Origin: an uncultured bacterium
Lineage (GTDB): Bacteria; Bacteroidota; Ignavibacteria; UBA10030; BY39
Direction: 5' to 3'
Length of the DNA: 44,163 nt
Assembly (NCBI GenBank): GCA_937967455.1
Contig: CALCJK010000016.1
Location: 91,485-135,647, forward strand
Shown here: one piece after another, positions 8,261-16,220 of the stretch
Layout: each line of letters starts with the position of its first letter
Position numbering within the stretch: the stretch's first letter is position 1
Position numbers and translations under genes: made by a program
Notes under the pieces: generated by a model
Seen by the model: the letters and a program-made list of their open reading frames with translations, nothing else
The model's database searches: none
What the model was told of the DNA's origin: nothing

Positions 8261-9586
8261 ATGGAACCCCGTGGTAATATAATTATTGTAGATGATGAAC
8301 AAAATATACTTAGAACTTTAAAAATATACCTTGAATCTGTAAATTTTTTAGTAGATGCATATATCGATCCTTTAGAAGCAAGTGCAAAATTAGGAGAAAA
8401 GGATTATGACATAGCTTTCTTTGATTTGAAGATGGCTCCTATAGATGGTATGCAATTATTAAGGGAATGTAAACAGAAATCTCCCAATACAACTGTAGTG
8501 ATTATAACTGCACATGGCTCTATCCAAAGTGCTGTTGAAGCAATTAAAAATGGTGCAGAAGATTTTTTGCAAAAACCATTTGATATGCAAGAATTTCAAT
8601 TATTTACAGAAAGGATTTACGAATATCACAAATTAAAAAAAGAAATTAGATATTTAAAGAAACAAATAGAAGATGCAAAAGGTGAACAAGAGTTCATTAC
8701 TCGAAATCCAGAACTTTTAAAACTTCTCGACATTGCACAGCAAATTGCAGATTCAAATCTTAATGTACTTATTGAGGGGGAAAGTGGTACTGGAAAGGAA
8801 ATGCTTGCAAAATTTATTCATAATTGTAGCAGCAGGCAGAATAAACCATTTATCAAGGTGAGTTGTGCAGCTTTTCCAGAAACTCTTCTTGAAAGTGAAT
8901 TATTTGGCCATGTTAAGGGTGCATTTACTGGTGCACTAAAGGATCGTGCAGGGAGGTTTGAAGCTGCTGATGGTGGAACATTATTACTTGACGAAATTGG
9001 AGAACTTCCACAAAACATTCAGGTAAAACTCTTAAGATTTTTACAAAGTAAGGAATTTGAGCGACTTGGTGAAAATTTAACACGTCGTGTAGATGTGCGT
9101 GTTATAGCAGCTACAAATCGAAAGTTGACAGAGGCACTCAAATCTGGCACTATTAGAGAAGATTTATATTATCGTTTGAATGCAGTAAAATTTGAAATTC
9201 CACCTTTGAGAGAACGTCCTGAGGATGTATTAATATTGATACAATTTTTTATAAAAAAATACGGTGGTGGTAAATCGTATGATGTATCTGAGGAAGCAAT
9301 AAAATTGCTCACCTCTTACCGATGGCCGGGAAATGTACGTGAACTTGAAAATGTAATAGAGCGTAGTTTAGTTTTCGCTAAAGATGGAATTATTCGATCT
9401 GAATACCTACCAGATGAAATTAAAAATGTGGCTTTCAGTAAATCTGGTATTTTATCATTAGAAGAAATGGAAAAATTACATATCAAAAAGGTTCTTGGGG
9501 TCGCAAAAGATTTGGATGAGGCAGCAAATCTTTTAGGAATTGATCCTGCAACATTATGGCGAAAAAGAAAAAAATATAATCTGTGA
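8261..9586 (+). CDS. NtrC-family sigma54-dependent response regulator
   Basis: This 441-residue activator has a receiver domain with D11-D12 and phosphoacceptor D55 ([10 protein letters not shown]). The AAA+ domain carries Walker A GESGTGKE near residue 173 and GAFTGA at 220-225, the loop that contacts sigma54. A C-terminal Fis-type helix-turn-helix ([20 protein letters not shown]) ends the protein. The ATG at 8261 lies one base after the kinase stop and has AAGGA upstream. It should be phosphorylated by the kinase and switch on RpoN promoters. I found no convincing sigma54 promoter (GG-N10-GC) in the window's gaps, so targets are unknown. Confidence 0.95.
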   Translation: MEPRGNIIIVDDEQNILRTLKIYLESVNFLVDAYIDPLEASAKLGEKDYDIAFFDLKMAPIDGMQLLRECKQKSPNTTVVIITAHGSIQSAVEAIKNGAEDFLQKPFDMQEFQLFTERIYEYHKLKKEIRYLKKQIEDAKGEQEFITRNPELLKLLDIAQQIADSNLNVLIEGESGTGKEMLAKFIHNCSSRQNKPFIKVSCAAFPETLLESELFGHVKGAFTGALKDRAGRFEAADGGTLLLDEIGELPQNIQVKLLRFLQSKEFERLGENLTRRVDVRVIAATNRKLTEALKSGTIREDLYYRLNAVKFEIPPLRERPEDVLILIQFFIKKYGGGKSYDVSEEAIKLLTSYRWPGNVRELENVIERSLVFAKDGIIRSEYLPDEIKNVAFSKSGILSLEEMEKLHIKKVLGVAKDLDEAANLLGIDPATLWRKRKKYNL

Positions 9587-9778
9587 AAATTGCATTTTGC
9601 AAGACATTATAATTTATTCATTATCAATGAATTATCAGGTATTTTTAAAAAATCATTATTTAAAAATTTGCAATTTGCAATTAATATAATTTAAATCCCA
9701 ATATTTTAATGCTTATATAGCAGAATTTCTATGGTATTATAATTGTAATACTAATTCTAAAAAAGTTCAGGATTTTAT
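9587..9778. promoter_or_regulatory. Intergenic region rich in short inverted repeats
   Basis: This gap carries several symmetric elements. TTGCA-TTT-TGCAA spans 9590-9602. ATTCATT-ATC-AATGAAT spans 9616-9632. Two TTGCAA boxes lie at 9668-9673 and 9675-9680. GTATTA-N6-TAATAC spans 9734-9751 and overlaps a TATAAT at 9738-9743. The last could be an operator over a -10 element for the STAS/TonB genes, though no good -35 is seen. The high A+T content makes some of these likely by chance. Confidence 0.4.
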
Positions 9779-10135
9779 GTGAGTTTGAAAATACGAACAG
9801 TTAAAAATGGAGAAATTGGTATTATCGAATTGAGAAGTTCGCTTATAAGTGAAGATATTATAAATGAACTTCAGGATGCTGTAGCTGACTTCATTGAACA
9901 AGGTAATAAGAAGTTGATTATTGATTTGTCAAAAGTTAATCTTATAAATAGTATTGGATTAGGTTCACTGATATCTGCTTATACTACATTTACAAAGAAT
10001 GGTGGTGAAATTATTTTGACTGGGGTTGGCAAATCTGTTAGAAATGTATTTATTATTACTAAATTAACTGAGATATTTGAAATAAGTGATAATAAAGATG
10101 AAGCAATAAAAAAATTTTCATATGTAAAAATATAA
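9779..10135 (+). CDS. STAS-domain anti-sigma factor antagonist-like protein
   Basis: This 118-residue protein is a single STAS domain. The conserved loop NLINSIGLGSLI places the phosphorylatable serine at S58, as in SpoIIAA/RsbV. Such proteins bind anti-sigma kinases or take part in partner-switching and lipid transport. No RsbW-type kinase or PP2C phosphatase is nearby. It starts with GTG at 9779 after AGGA, and exbB begins 35 bp downstream on the same strand. The link to the TonB cluster is positional only. Confidence 0.88.
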   Translation: MSLKIRTVKNGEIGIIELRSSLISEDIINELQDAVADFIEQGNKKLIIDLSKVNLINSIGLGSLISAYTTFTKNGGEIILTGVGKSVRNVFIITKLTEIFEISDNKDEAIKKFSYVKI

Positions 10136-10170
10136 ACAATAACAATTATTAATTTAAAAGGAGATAAGAA

Positions 10171-10950
10171 ATGCAAAAAAATCTTTTTTCAACAGTTGTA
10201 TTCATATTAGCACTAGTTATTTCAGTTGCAATATGGTGGTTTATTCTTGGTGATCCAGCCAATTTTAAAGATGGTGAAGGAAGACACCAACCAATAAATC
10301 TATTGGGAACTATTTTTGTAGGTGGATACTTTGTTCCAGTATTAATAATGTTATCAATTTTAGTAATTACATTTGTTTTTGAGAGGATCTTCTCTCTGGG
10401 TAAAGCTAAAGGTAAAGGCAATATGGCTACCTTCATTCGTGATATCCAGCGATATCTTGATGGTGGAAAAATTGATGAAGCGATTAAGGCATGTGATCGT
10501 CAAAGAGGATCTCTTGCGAATATTGTGAAAACGGGACTTGAAAGATATCAAGCAATTGCTCGAGAAGGAAAAGGATGGGAAGCTGAAAAACAAATGGCAG
10601 AAGTTCAAAGATCAATAGAGGAAGCTACATCTCTTGAACTACCTGTACTAGAGAGAAATCTAATTGTGCTTTCTACAATAGCATCAATTGCAACTATGGT
10701 TGGATTACTTGGTACAACTGTAGGAATGATACGTGCATTCAGAGCGCTTGCTCATGCCGGTGCACCTGATGCAATTCAGCTTTCGATTGGTATTTCTGAA
10801 GCGCTTGTTAATACAGCTTTTGGATTATTTGGAGCAATAGCAGGAATTGTTGCTTATAATTTCTTTGTTAATAAAGTAGATACATTTACATATATGATTG
10901 ATGAAGCAGGTTATAATATCGTTCAAACACTTATGACAAAATCAAAATAA
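10171..10950 (+). CDS. exbB: ExbB/TolQ/MotA-family proton channel protein
   Basis: This 259-residue membrane protein has an extra N-terminal helix (about 8-27), a helix at about 50-70, a cytoplasmic domain, and two C-terminal helices. The family signature is in the third helix: TIASIATMVGLLGTTVGMIR, followed by ISEALVNTAFGLFGAIAGIV. ExbB forms the pentameric proton channel that, with ExbD, energises TonB. A good AAAGGAG precedes the ATG. It starts a run exbB-exbD-exbD-tonB with short gaps. Confidence 0.95.
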   Translation: MQKNLFSTVVFILALVISVAIWWFILGDPANFKDGEGRHQPINLLGTIFVGGYFVPVLIMLSILVITFVFERIFSLGKAKGKGNMATFIRDIQRYLDGGKIDEAIKACDRQRGSLANIVKTGLERYQAIAREGKGWEAEKQMAEVQRSIEEATSLELPVLERNLIVLSTIASIATMVGLLGTTVGMIRAFRALAHAGAPDAIQLSIGISEALVNTAFGLFGAIAGIVAYNFFVNKVDTFTYMIDEAGYNIVQTLMTKSK

Positions 10951-10968
10951 TCATCAGGAGAATTAATT

Positions 10969-11499
10969 ATGCCAAAAATAAAGAAAGGGCGTGTTGCGAT
11001 TCGCATCGATATGACTCCTTTCGTGGATATTGCGTTTCTCCTACTTACATTCTTTATGCTTACAACGCAATTTAAACCAGCGGAAGAAGTTGTAATTGAA
11101 TTGCCTACTTCCCATTCTGAGTATAAGTTACCTGAATCTGATGTTATGCTTATTACGATCACAAAAGACGATAGAATTTTTCTTGGCTTAGATGCGCAAA
11201 CAACAAAGTTAAGAGTCTTAGGTGATGTTGTGAAACAGAATTGGGAATATTATTCTCCAGAAATACGAAAGCAATATGGGACACCAGAGAATATGGCAAA
11301 GTTAGCACCTAGCGTTCAGGTTAACTTGAAAGATCTCCCTGAGCTTTTAATCAAAGCAAGGATAACAAATCCCAAGTTGAGAACTATCATAAAAGGTGAT
11401 CAAGATGCTAATTATGGGCTAATTGAGGATACTATGGATATTCTGGAAAAAACTCAAATAACTCGTTTCAATTTAATAACTAATTTAGAACGGAATTAA
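10969..11499 (+). CDS. exbD: ExbD/TolR family protein, copy 1
   Basis: This 176-residue protein has one N-terminal transmembrane helix with the signature IDMTPFVDIAFLLLTFFML. D20 corresponds to the proton-carrying Asp25 of E. coli ExbD. The periplasmic domain is longer than usual, with an insert around VKQNWEYYSPEIRKQYGTPE before the conserved LRTIIKGDQDANYG segment. It lies 18 bp after exbB, has AGGAG before its start, and is followed by a second exbD 12 bp downstream. Confidence 0.94.
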   Translation: MPKIKKGRVAIRIDMTPFVDIAFLLLTFFMLTTQFKPAEEVVIELPTSHSEYKLPESDVMLITITKDDRIFLGLDAQTTKLRVLGDVVKQNWEYYSPEIRKQYGTPENMAKLAPSVQVNLKDLPELLIKARITNPKLRTIIKGDQDANYGLIEDTMDILEKTQITRFNLITNLERN

Positions 11500-11511
11500 G
11501 GAGGTTATGAT

Positions 11512-12012
11512 ATGGGTGCTGTAGATACTGCTGCTCCGCGAGGAGCTCAAAGAAAAAAAGGTAAAAAGAGACGACAACCACGTCGTCTTGGTATTAGAAT
11601 TGATATGACACCGATGGTTGACATAGCATTCTTGCTATTAACTTTTTTTATGCTAACAACCACGATGAGTAAACCTCAAACTATGGAAATTAACCTCCCT
11701 CCGTCTAAAGATGTAAAAGTTGAGATTGCTGAAAGTAATTTGATGACACTTAGGGTTAAAAGTGACGGTTCAATTTACTGGAATATGGGTATTGAGAGTC
11801 CTAAAAGAATTGATTTCAAAGATCTTAAGGTTTTACTCAAGGAAAGAATAGAGCAAAATCCAAAACTCACTGTTTTACTTAAAATACATCGTGACGGAAA
11901 GTATCGAATGATGGTTGATATTATTGATGAGTTCAATATAAGTGGTATCGGTCGTTTTAGCATTGCACCACTAACTGAAGCTGATCTTAAAGTACTTGCA
12001 AAGGTTTCATAA
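11512..12012 (+). CDS. exbD: ExbD/TolR family protein, copy 2
   Basis: This 166-residue protein has a very basic cytoplasmic tail (QRKKGKKRRQPRR) before the helix IDMTPMVDIAFLLLTFFML, with D37 as the proton-relay aspartate. The periplasmic domain is more compact than copy 1. The two copies differ clearly, so they probably form a heterodimer with ExbB rather than being redundant. AAGGAGG precedes the ATG. Confidence 0.94.
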   Translation: MGAVDTAAPRGAQRKKGKKRRQPRRLGIRIDMTPMVDIAFLLLTFFMLTTTMSKPQTMEINLPPSKDVKVEIAESNLMTLRVKSDGSIYWNMGIESPKRIDFKDLKVLLKERIEQNPKLTVLLKIHRDGKYRMMVDIIDEFNISGIGRFSIAPLTEADLKVLAKVS

Positions 12013-12033
12013 AAGGAAAGGAGTGAATGAAAA

Positions 12034-12762
12034 ATGGTAAAAGAAGCTACAGCAACATTACACTATGGATTCCAGGAACTCCGTAAATTATATAACCGGT
12101 ACGCTGGAATTGCATTAGCCATAGCTGTATCACTTCACTTAAGTATAATTGGAGTTTATTATCTTATAGAATATCTTGGTGAGGAAGAAGAACCAGTATA
12201 TACTATGCGTGTTATCAAATTATCTGAATTAGGTCCTCCACCATCTATAACAAACACAGAAACTGCTCCTCAATTAGCAATATCTGCTCCAACTGCAAAA
12301 CCTACAATAGGTGTACCAGTTCCTGTACCTGACGCAGAAGTAAGTCCAGAACAGACACTTGCAACGCAAACCGAGATGAGTCAGCAAGCAAGTCCAATTG
12401 TATCAGATATAGGTGATATGGGGGGTGGTGTCCAAATTGAACAAGATATAAAGATTGAAGATGAAGGTCCACCACCAGATTTTGTACCAGTTGAAAAACA
12501 ACCAGTTCCAGTTAAACAAGTAACTCCAGTTTATCCTGAGCTTGCACAACGCGCACAGATGGAAGGAACTGTTTGGGTAAAAATTTGGGTAGATAAAGAA
12601 GGTAAACCTAAGAAAGCAGTAGTTATAAAGAGTGACGCGGAAATATTTAATCAGGCAGCCGTAGATGCTGCGATGCAATGGGTATTTACTCCAGCAATTA
12701 TGAATAATGGACCCGTTGCTGTTTGGGTAGCAATACCTTTTAAGTTTAAACTTAAAAATTAA
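12034..12762 (+). CDS. tonB: TonB energy-transducing protein
   Basis: This 242-residue protein has one transmembrane helix (about 21-45, ALAIAVSLHLSIIGVYYLI), a proline-rich periplasmic linker, and a TonB C-terminal domain (about 160-242). Domain landmarks are VTPVYPELAQRAQMEGTVWV, then AVDAAMQWVFTPAIMNNGP. It carries proton-motive energy from ExbB/ExbD to outer-membrane TonB-dependent receptors; no receptor gene is in the window. The presence of TonB shows that the organism has an outer membrane. Confidence 0.95.
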   Translation: MVKEATATLHYGFQELRKLYNRYAGIALAIAVSLHLSIIGVYYLIEYLGEEEEPVYTMRVIKLSELGPPPSITNTETAPQLAISAPTAKPTIGVPVPVPDAEVSPEQTLATQTEMSQQASPIVSDIGDMGGGVQIEQDIKIEDEGPPPDFVPVEKQPVPVKQVTPVYPELAQRAQMEGTVWVKIWVDKEGKPKKAVVIKSDAEIFNQAAVDAAMQWVFTPAIMNNGPVAVWVAIPFKFKLKN

Positions 12763-12782
12763 TCAAATTTAAACCGAAAATC

Positions 12783-13007
12783 ATGGCACTTACTACACAA
12801 AAATTTTTAGATATTTTTGGCTACATTGTTTCTATAATTGTTATTTTAGTTGGATTAGCTATGATTTTCGGTTTACTATTATCCCAAACACATACAAATT
12901 ATAGAATTTTGTTCGGTATTGTTTTATTATTATATGGTATATATCGTTCTGTTACAATTCGTCTAAAGCAAAGGAAAAATTTTTACAATGAAGATCATTC
13001 ATCTTAA
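12783..13007 (+). CDS. Small two-helix membrane protein of the TonB cluster
   Basis: This 74-residue protein has two predicted transmembrane helices (IVSIIVILVGLAMIFGLLLS and RILFGIVLLLYGIYRSVTI) and a basic, then acidic, tail. I do not recognise a named family. It starts 20 bp after tonB and overlaps the start of the PstS-like gene by 20 bp, which implies translational coupling. The tight overlap supports a real gene with a role tied to its neighbours. Confidence 0.75.
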   Translation: MALTTQKFLDIFGYIVSIIVILVGLAMIFGLLLSQTHTNYRILFGIVLLLYGIYRSVTIRLKQRKNFYNEDHSS

Positions 13008-13914
13008 AATATTATTCTTTTTTTTGTTTTTAGTAGGTTGTCAGAGTGGCGATGTAAAAGAATCCCCAACAAAGGGACATATAGTGATATATGCTTCCGA
13101 GACGGTAGCACCTTTAGCTAAAAATTTAGTTGAAAGGTTTGAACACATATATTCAGAAGCCAAAATCGATTTAAGAATTACATCAGCTCGTGAAGCAGTA
13201 ATATACTTATTAAGCGATAGTACTGAACTTGTGATTCTTTCCAGAAAACTTAATAGTGAAGAAGAAAGTATAATAGAACATAGAGATTTGAAAATATATA
13301 ATTACGAAATTGCAAAAGGTGGATTTGGGATAATACTAAATAAGGACAATCCAATTGAGCAAATAAGAACTTCTCAAATTGATAGTATATTGAAAGGGAA
13401 TATAAAATTCTGGAAAGAAATGGGTTGGAAGAATTCTAATTCAAAAATTTATATGTATTTCCCTGGTCGTAATTCTGATGTTTTTGATTATTTTATAGAT
13501 AAATTTCAAGTCCAGAAGTTTCCTGAAAATTTGTTTACTCTTTCTACAACTGATTCCACAATTGGAACTATTTCAGAAAAAACTAACGCTATTGGTTTTG
13601 TTGGGATTAATTATTATGATACGATATATAATAATATCAAATTTCTTGAGGTTAGTGATTCATCACTGTCCAGTGATTCTTTAGGTGTAAGTGGCCAATA
13701 TTTTCCACCAGCGCAGGCGTATATTTATCAAGGATTTTATCCTTTAAGATCAAGCATATATATATATACAAATATCCAAAGCGTTGGTTTAGCAAGTGGA
13801 TTTGTCTCTTTTGTTACAAGCGTTCAAGGTCAACAGGTGGTTTTAAATAATAAACTTGTGCCTTCTACTATGCCAGTTAGAATAATTCAATTAAACAGAC
13901 AGGAGAAAAAATAA
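12988..13914 (+). CDS. PstS-like substrate-binding lipoprotein
   Basis: This 308-residue protein has a lipobox (LVGCQS, Cys18) followed by a PBP-type domain like phosphate-binding PstS. Typical pieces are IVIYASETVAPLAKNLVERF, LSRKLNSEE, GFGIILNKDNPIEQI, SILKGNIKFWKEMG and TNAIGFVGINYY. Two differences from canonical PstS are seen: no pstC, pstA or pstB genes follow, and the classic glycine- and serine-rich phosphate loops are not obvious. It may bind another anion or act as an accessory lipoprotein of the TonB system. Its stop overlaps the next start by one base. Confidence 0.82.
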   Translation: MKIIHLKILFFFLFLVGCQSGDVKESPTKGHIVIYASETVAPLAKNLVERFEHIYSEAKIDLRITSAREAVIYLLSDSTELVILSRKLNSEEESIIEHRDLKIYNYEIAKGGFGIILNKDNPIEQIRTSQIDSILKGNIKFWKEMGWKNSNSKIYMYFPGRNSDVFDYFIDKFQVQKFPENLFTLSTTDSTIGTISEKTNAIGFVGINYYDTIYNNIKFLEVSDSSLSSDSLGVSGQYFPPAQAYIYQGFYPLRSSIYIYTNIQSVGLASGFVSFVTSVQGQQVVLNNKLVPSTMPVRIIQLNRQEKK

Positions 13915-15539
13915 TGAAAAAAAATATTCATTTATTAATCCCCATTCTTTTATTTGTCTGCGTACTTTTATTTTCCAATGTTACTTTTTCACAGGACACT
14001 TTCGAACAGGGGAAAGAAGAATTAAAGAATGGTAATTATAAAAAAGCTGTGCAATTATTCAGGGATTCTCAGAAAAAACATAAAAAGAATCCAGAATTAT
14101 ATTTCTTGATGGGTGATGCACTTCTCAAACAAGATTCGCTTGATGCAGCTTTAGTAGCTTTTACTCAGGCTCGTGAATTAGATGATAAAAACCCTGCTGT
14201 TTATATAAAAATTGGAGATATTTATGCCCAACAGGGAATTTCTCCTGCTGCAATTGAGCAATATCAAAAGGCAATTGATATAAACAATGGTATCGTAGAG
14301 GCACATGTAAAATTAGCGCAAACTTATAAAAAAATGCGCAAGTGGAATGAAGCAGCCAAAAGTTATCTTACAGCAATTCAACTTGATTCCACAGATGCAA
14401 AATTATACGATGAGTTAGGTAATATTTATTTTCTTGCAAAACAATATGCTAACGCGGCAAAAATGTATAAACGCCTAACAGAGCTATCACCTAATTCTTT
14501 TGATGCACAATACCTTTATATGAAATCACTATTTGAGATAAAAAATTATGACGAAGTTGTAAAGGTTGCTGAAAAAGTACTTTCTCTGGATTCTACCAAA
14601 TTTGATGCCTTTAGAATAATGGCTTATGCATTTGTCGAATTAAAAGATTATAAAAATGCAGAAGCTGGATTTTTAAAATTAAAACAGAAAACGGAATTAA
14701 CTGCTGAGGACTACTATAAATATGGCAGAACATTACAAGGCCTTGATAAACAAATTCAAGCAATTGAAGCATATGAAACAGCTCTCAGGTTAGACTCCAC
14801 ATTTGCTGATGTATATTCAGAATTAGGTGCACTTTATATGCGTCAGAAACGTTACAGTGAATCAGCTGAAATGTATGAAAAGAAAATCAATGTTGATTCT
14901 ACATCTATTAGTGCATACCTTAACGCAGCAGCTTCATATATTCAATTAAAAAATTACGAGCGTTCCAGACAATTGTTGAAAAAGGCAATAGAATTAAAAC
15001 CAACTTACATAGGATCAAGACTGAGATTAGCGCAAACTTATGCTCTAATGGATTCTTTGGACCTTGCTAAACAGGAGTATGATGAAGTACTAGCGCTTAT
15101 TGGAGATCAAAAAGAAAAATATAAAGCTGAATTGCTTGAAGCATACAACATGATTGCATCTTTTTATTTCCAGAAACAAAAATATGCAGCAGCGATGGAG
15201 TGGGCTCGTAAAGCAATTTCTTCTGGAGCTGATGATGCTTCAATTAGGGTTTTATTAGGGCAAGCTTTGATGCTTAATCGCAGCGATGATCCAGATGATA
15301 ACAGAAAAAGAGATGAAGAAGCTGTAAAACATTTCAGAAAAGCCATTGAGTACGATGCTAAAAATATTCAAGCTCATCTCTGGCTTGCAAATGGACTCTT
15401 ATATCTAAGGATTGAAGGTGAGGATGAAATAAATAAGAAACTACAAGCAGAAGCAATCGCTGAATTTAAAAAAGTATTACAACTCGATCCAAACAATGTA
15501 GATGCTAAAAAAGGACTCGAAAGATTAGGTGCAAAATAA
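13914..15539 (+). CDS. Exported tetratricopeptide-repeat protein
   Basis: This 541-residue protein has a signal peptide (about 27 residues, cleaved near TFSQ) and then many TPR units covering nearly all of the mature protein, for example PELYFLMGDALLKQDSLDAA and ADVYSELGALYMRQKRYSES. TPR arrays are protein-binding scaffolds, here in the periplasm. Its start overlaps the PstS-like stop (TAATG), so the two are coupled. It ends the TonB-cluster transcription unit; I see no clear hairpin terminator after it. Confidence 0.9.
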   Translation: MKKNIHLLIPILLFVCVLLFSNVTFSQDTFEQGKEELKNGNYKKAVQLFRDSQKKHKKNPELYFLMGDALLKQDSLDAALVAFTQARELDDKNPAVYIKIGDIYAQQGISPAAIEQYQKAIDINNGIVEAHVKLAQTYKKMRKWNEAAKSYLTAIQLDSTDAKLYDELGNIYFLAKQYANAAKMYKRLTELSPNSFDAQYLYMKSLFEIKNYDEVVKVAEKVLSLDSTKFDAFRIMAYAFVELKDYKNAEAGFLKLKQKTELTAEDYYKYGRTLQGLDKQIQAIEAYETALRLDSTFADVYSELGALYMRQKRYSESAEMYEKKINVDSTSISAYLNAAASYIQLKNYERSRQLLKKAIELKPTYIGSRLRLAQTYALMDSLDLAKQEYDEVLALIGDQKEKYKAELLEAYNMIASFYFQKQKYAAAMEWARKAISSGADDASIRVLLGQALMLNRSDDPDDNRKRDEEAVKHFRKAIEYDAKNIQAHLWLANGLLYLRIEGEDEINKKLQAEAIAEFKKVLQLDPNNVDAKKGLERLGAK

Positions 15540-15751
15540 TTTTTTATAATAGTCAATTAAAAAAAATTAATTGCAATAAGTTGTTAATCAGATATTTCTA
15601 ATACTGTAGTTTAATTTATCGAAGTATAAAATTTTTACAAGTTATTAAAATCTCGAAGAAAATCTGTAAAGCTTTTAGTGGGATTATATACAATCTGCTA
15701 AAAAAGCCGTTGTGGATTCTATAAAGAGATTTTAGAAAAGAGAAATTAAAT
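15540..15751. other. Gene-free gap before tRNA-Thr
   Basis: This 212-bp AT-rich stretch has no open frame worth calling. It must contain the promoter of the tRNA, but the best candidate hexamers (TTGTGG at 15710 with a poor -10) are too weak to claim. Confidence 0.4.
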
Positions 15752-15823
15752 GCTGGTGTAGCTCAGTGGTAGAGCAGCGGTTTCGTAAACCGCAGGTCGT
15801 CGGTTCGAATCCGACCACCAGCT
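15752..15823 (+). tRNA. tRNA-Thr(CGT)
   Basis: A full cloverleaf can be folded. The acceptor stem GCTGGTG pairs with CACCAGC. The D arm is GCTC/GAGC, and the anticodon stem GCGGT/ACCGC has loop TTCGTAA, so the anticodon is CGT, reading ACG (Thr). The T arm GTCGG-TTCGAAT-CCGAC ends the body, followed by discriminator T. The CCA end is not encoded. Confidence 0.96.
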
Positions 15824-15863
15824 CTGTAAATTTCTTAATATCCAGTGATTAACTATTATAATT

Positions 15864-15891
15864 TTGCTTTAAGCAAAAAAAATCATATATT
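15864..15891 (+). promoter_or_regulatory. Weak candidate promoter for rpmE
   Basis: TTGCTT (15864-15869) and TATATT (15886-15891) are 16 bp apart. The -35 lies inside a short palindrome (TTTTGCTT-T-AAGCAAAA, 15862-15878), which could be an operator. The match is only moderate in a very AT-rich gap. Confidence 0.3.
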
Positions 15892-15926
15892 TAAACCATA
15901 AAAAAAACAATTTCTGGAGCTTTTTA

Positions 15927-16148
15927 ATGAAAAACGGTATACATCCACCATACAAAAAATCAATTGTTACCTGCGTTTGTGGTAATACATTTGAAACTAG
16001 ATCCACAGTTGGTAACATTAAGCTCGAGATTTGTTCAGCCTGTCATCCATTTTTTACAGGAAAACAAAAGCTCGTAGATTCAGCTGGAAGAGTAGAAAGA
16101 TTTAATAAAAAGTACAAAAAATCAAAAGAAGAAACTCCAACTGCTTAA
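15927..16148 (+). CDS. rpmE: 50S ribosomal protein L31, zinc-binding type
   Basis: This 73-residue protein begins [19 protein letters not shown], the L31 signature. Four cysteines (C16, C18, C36, C39) make it the zinc-containing form. Zinc-type L31 is often replaced by a cysteine-free paralogue under zinc shortage; no such paralogue is in the window. A strong terminator follows, so it is a single-gene unit, perhaps with the tRNA upstream. Confidence 0.97.
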   Translation: MKNGIHPPYKKSIVTCVCGNTFETRSTVGNIKLEICSACHPFFTGKQKLVDSAGRVERFNKKYKKSKEETPTA

Positions 16149-16174
16149 GGTGGAACATTAGGAATAATGTGACT

Positions 16175-16209
16175 AACGGAATGTAATTATAACATTCCGT
16201 TTTTTTTTT
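16175..16209 (+). terminator. Rho-independent terminator of rpmE
   Basis: AACGGAATGT (16175-16184), a 7-nt loop and ACATTCCGTT (16192-16201) form a perfect 10-bp stem that runs directly into a run of T. It lies 11 bp before the next gene. Confidence 0.92.
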
Positions 16210-16220
16210 GATTTAAAACT

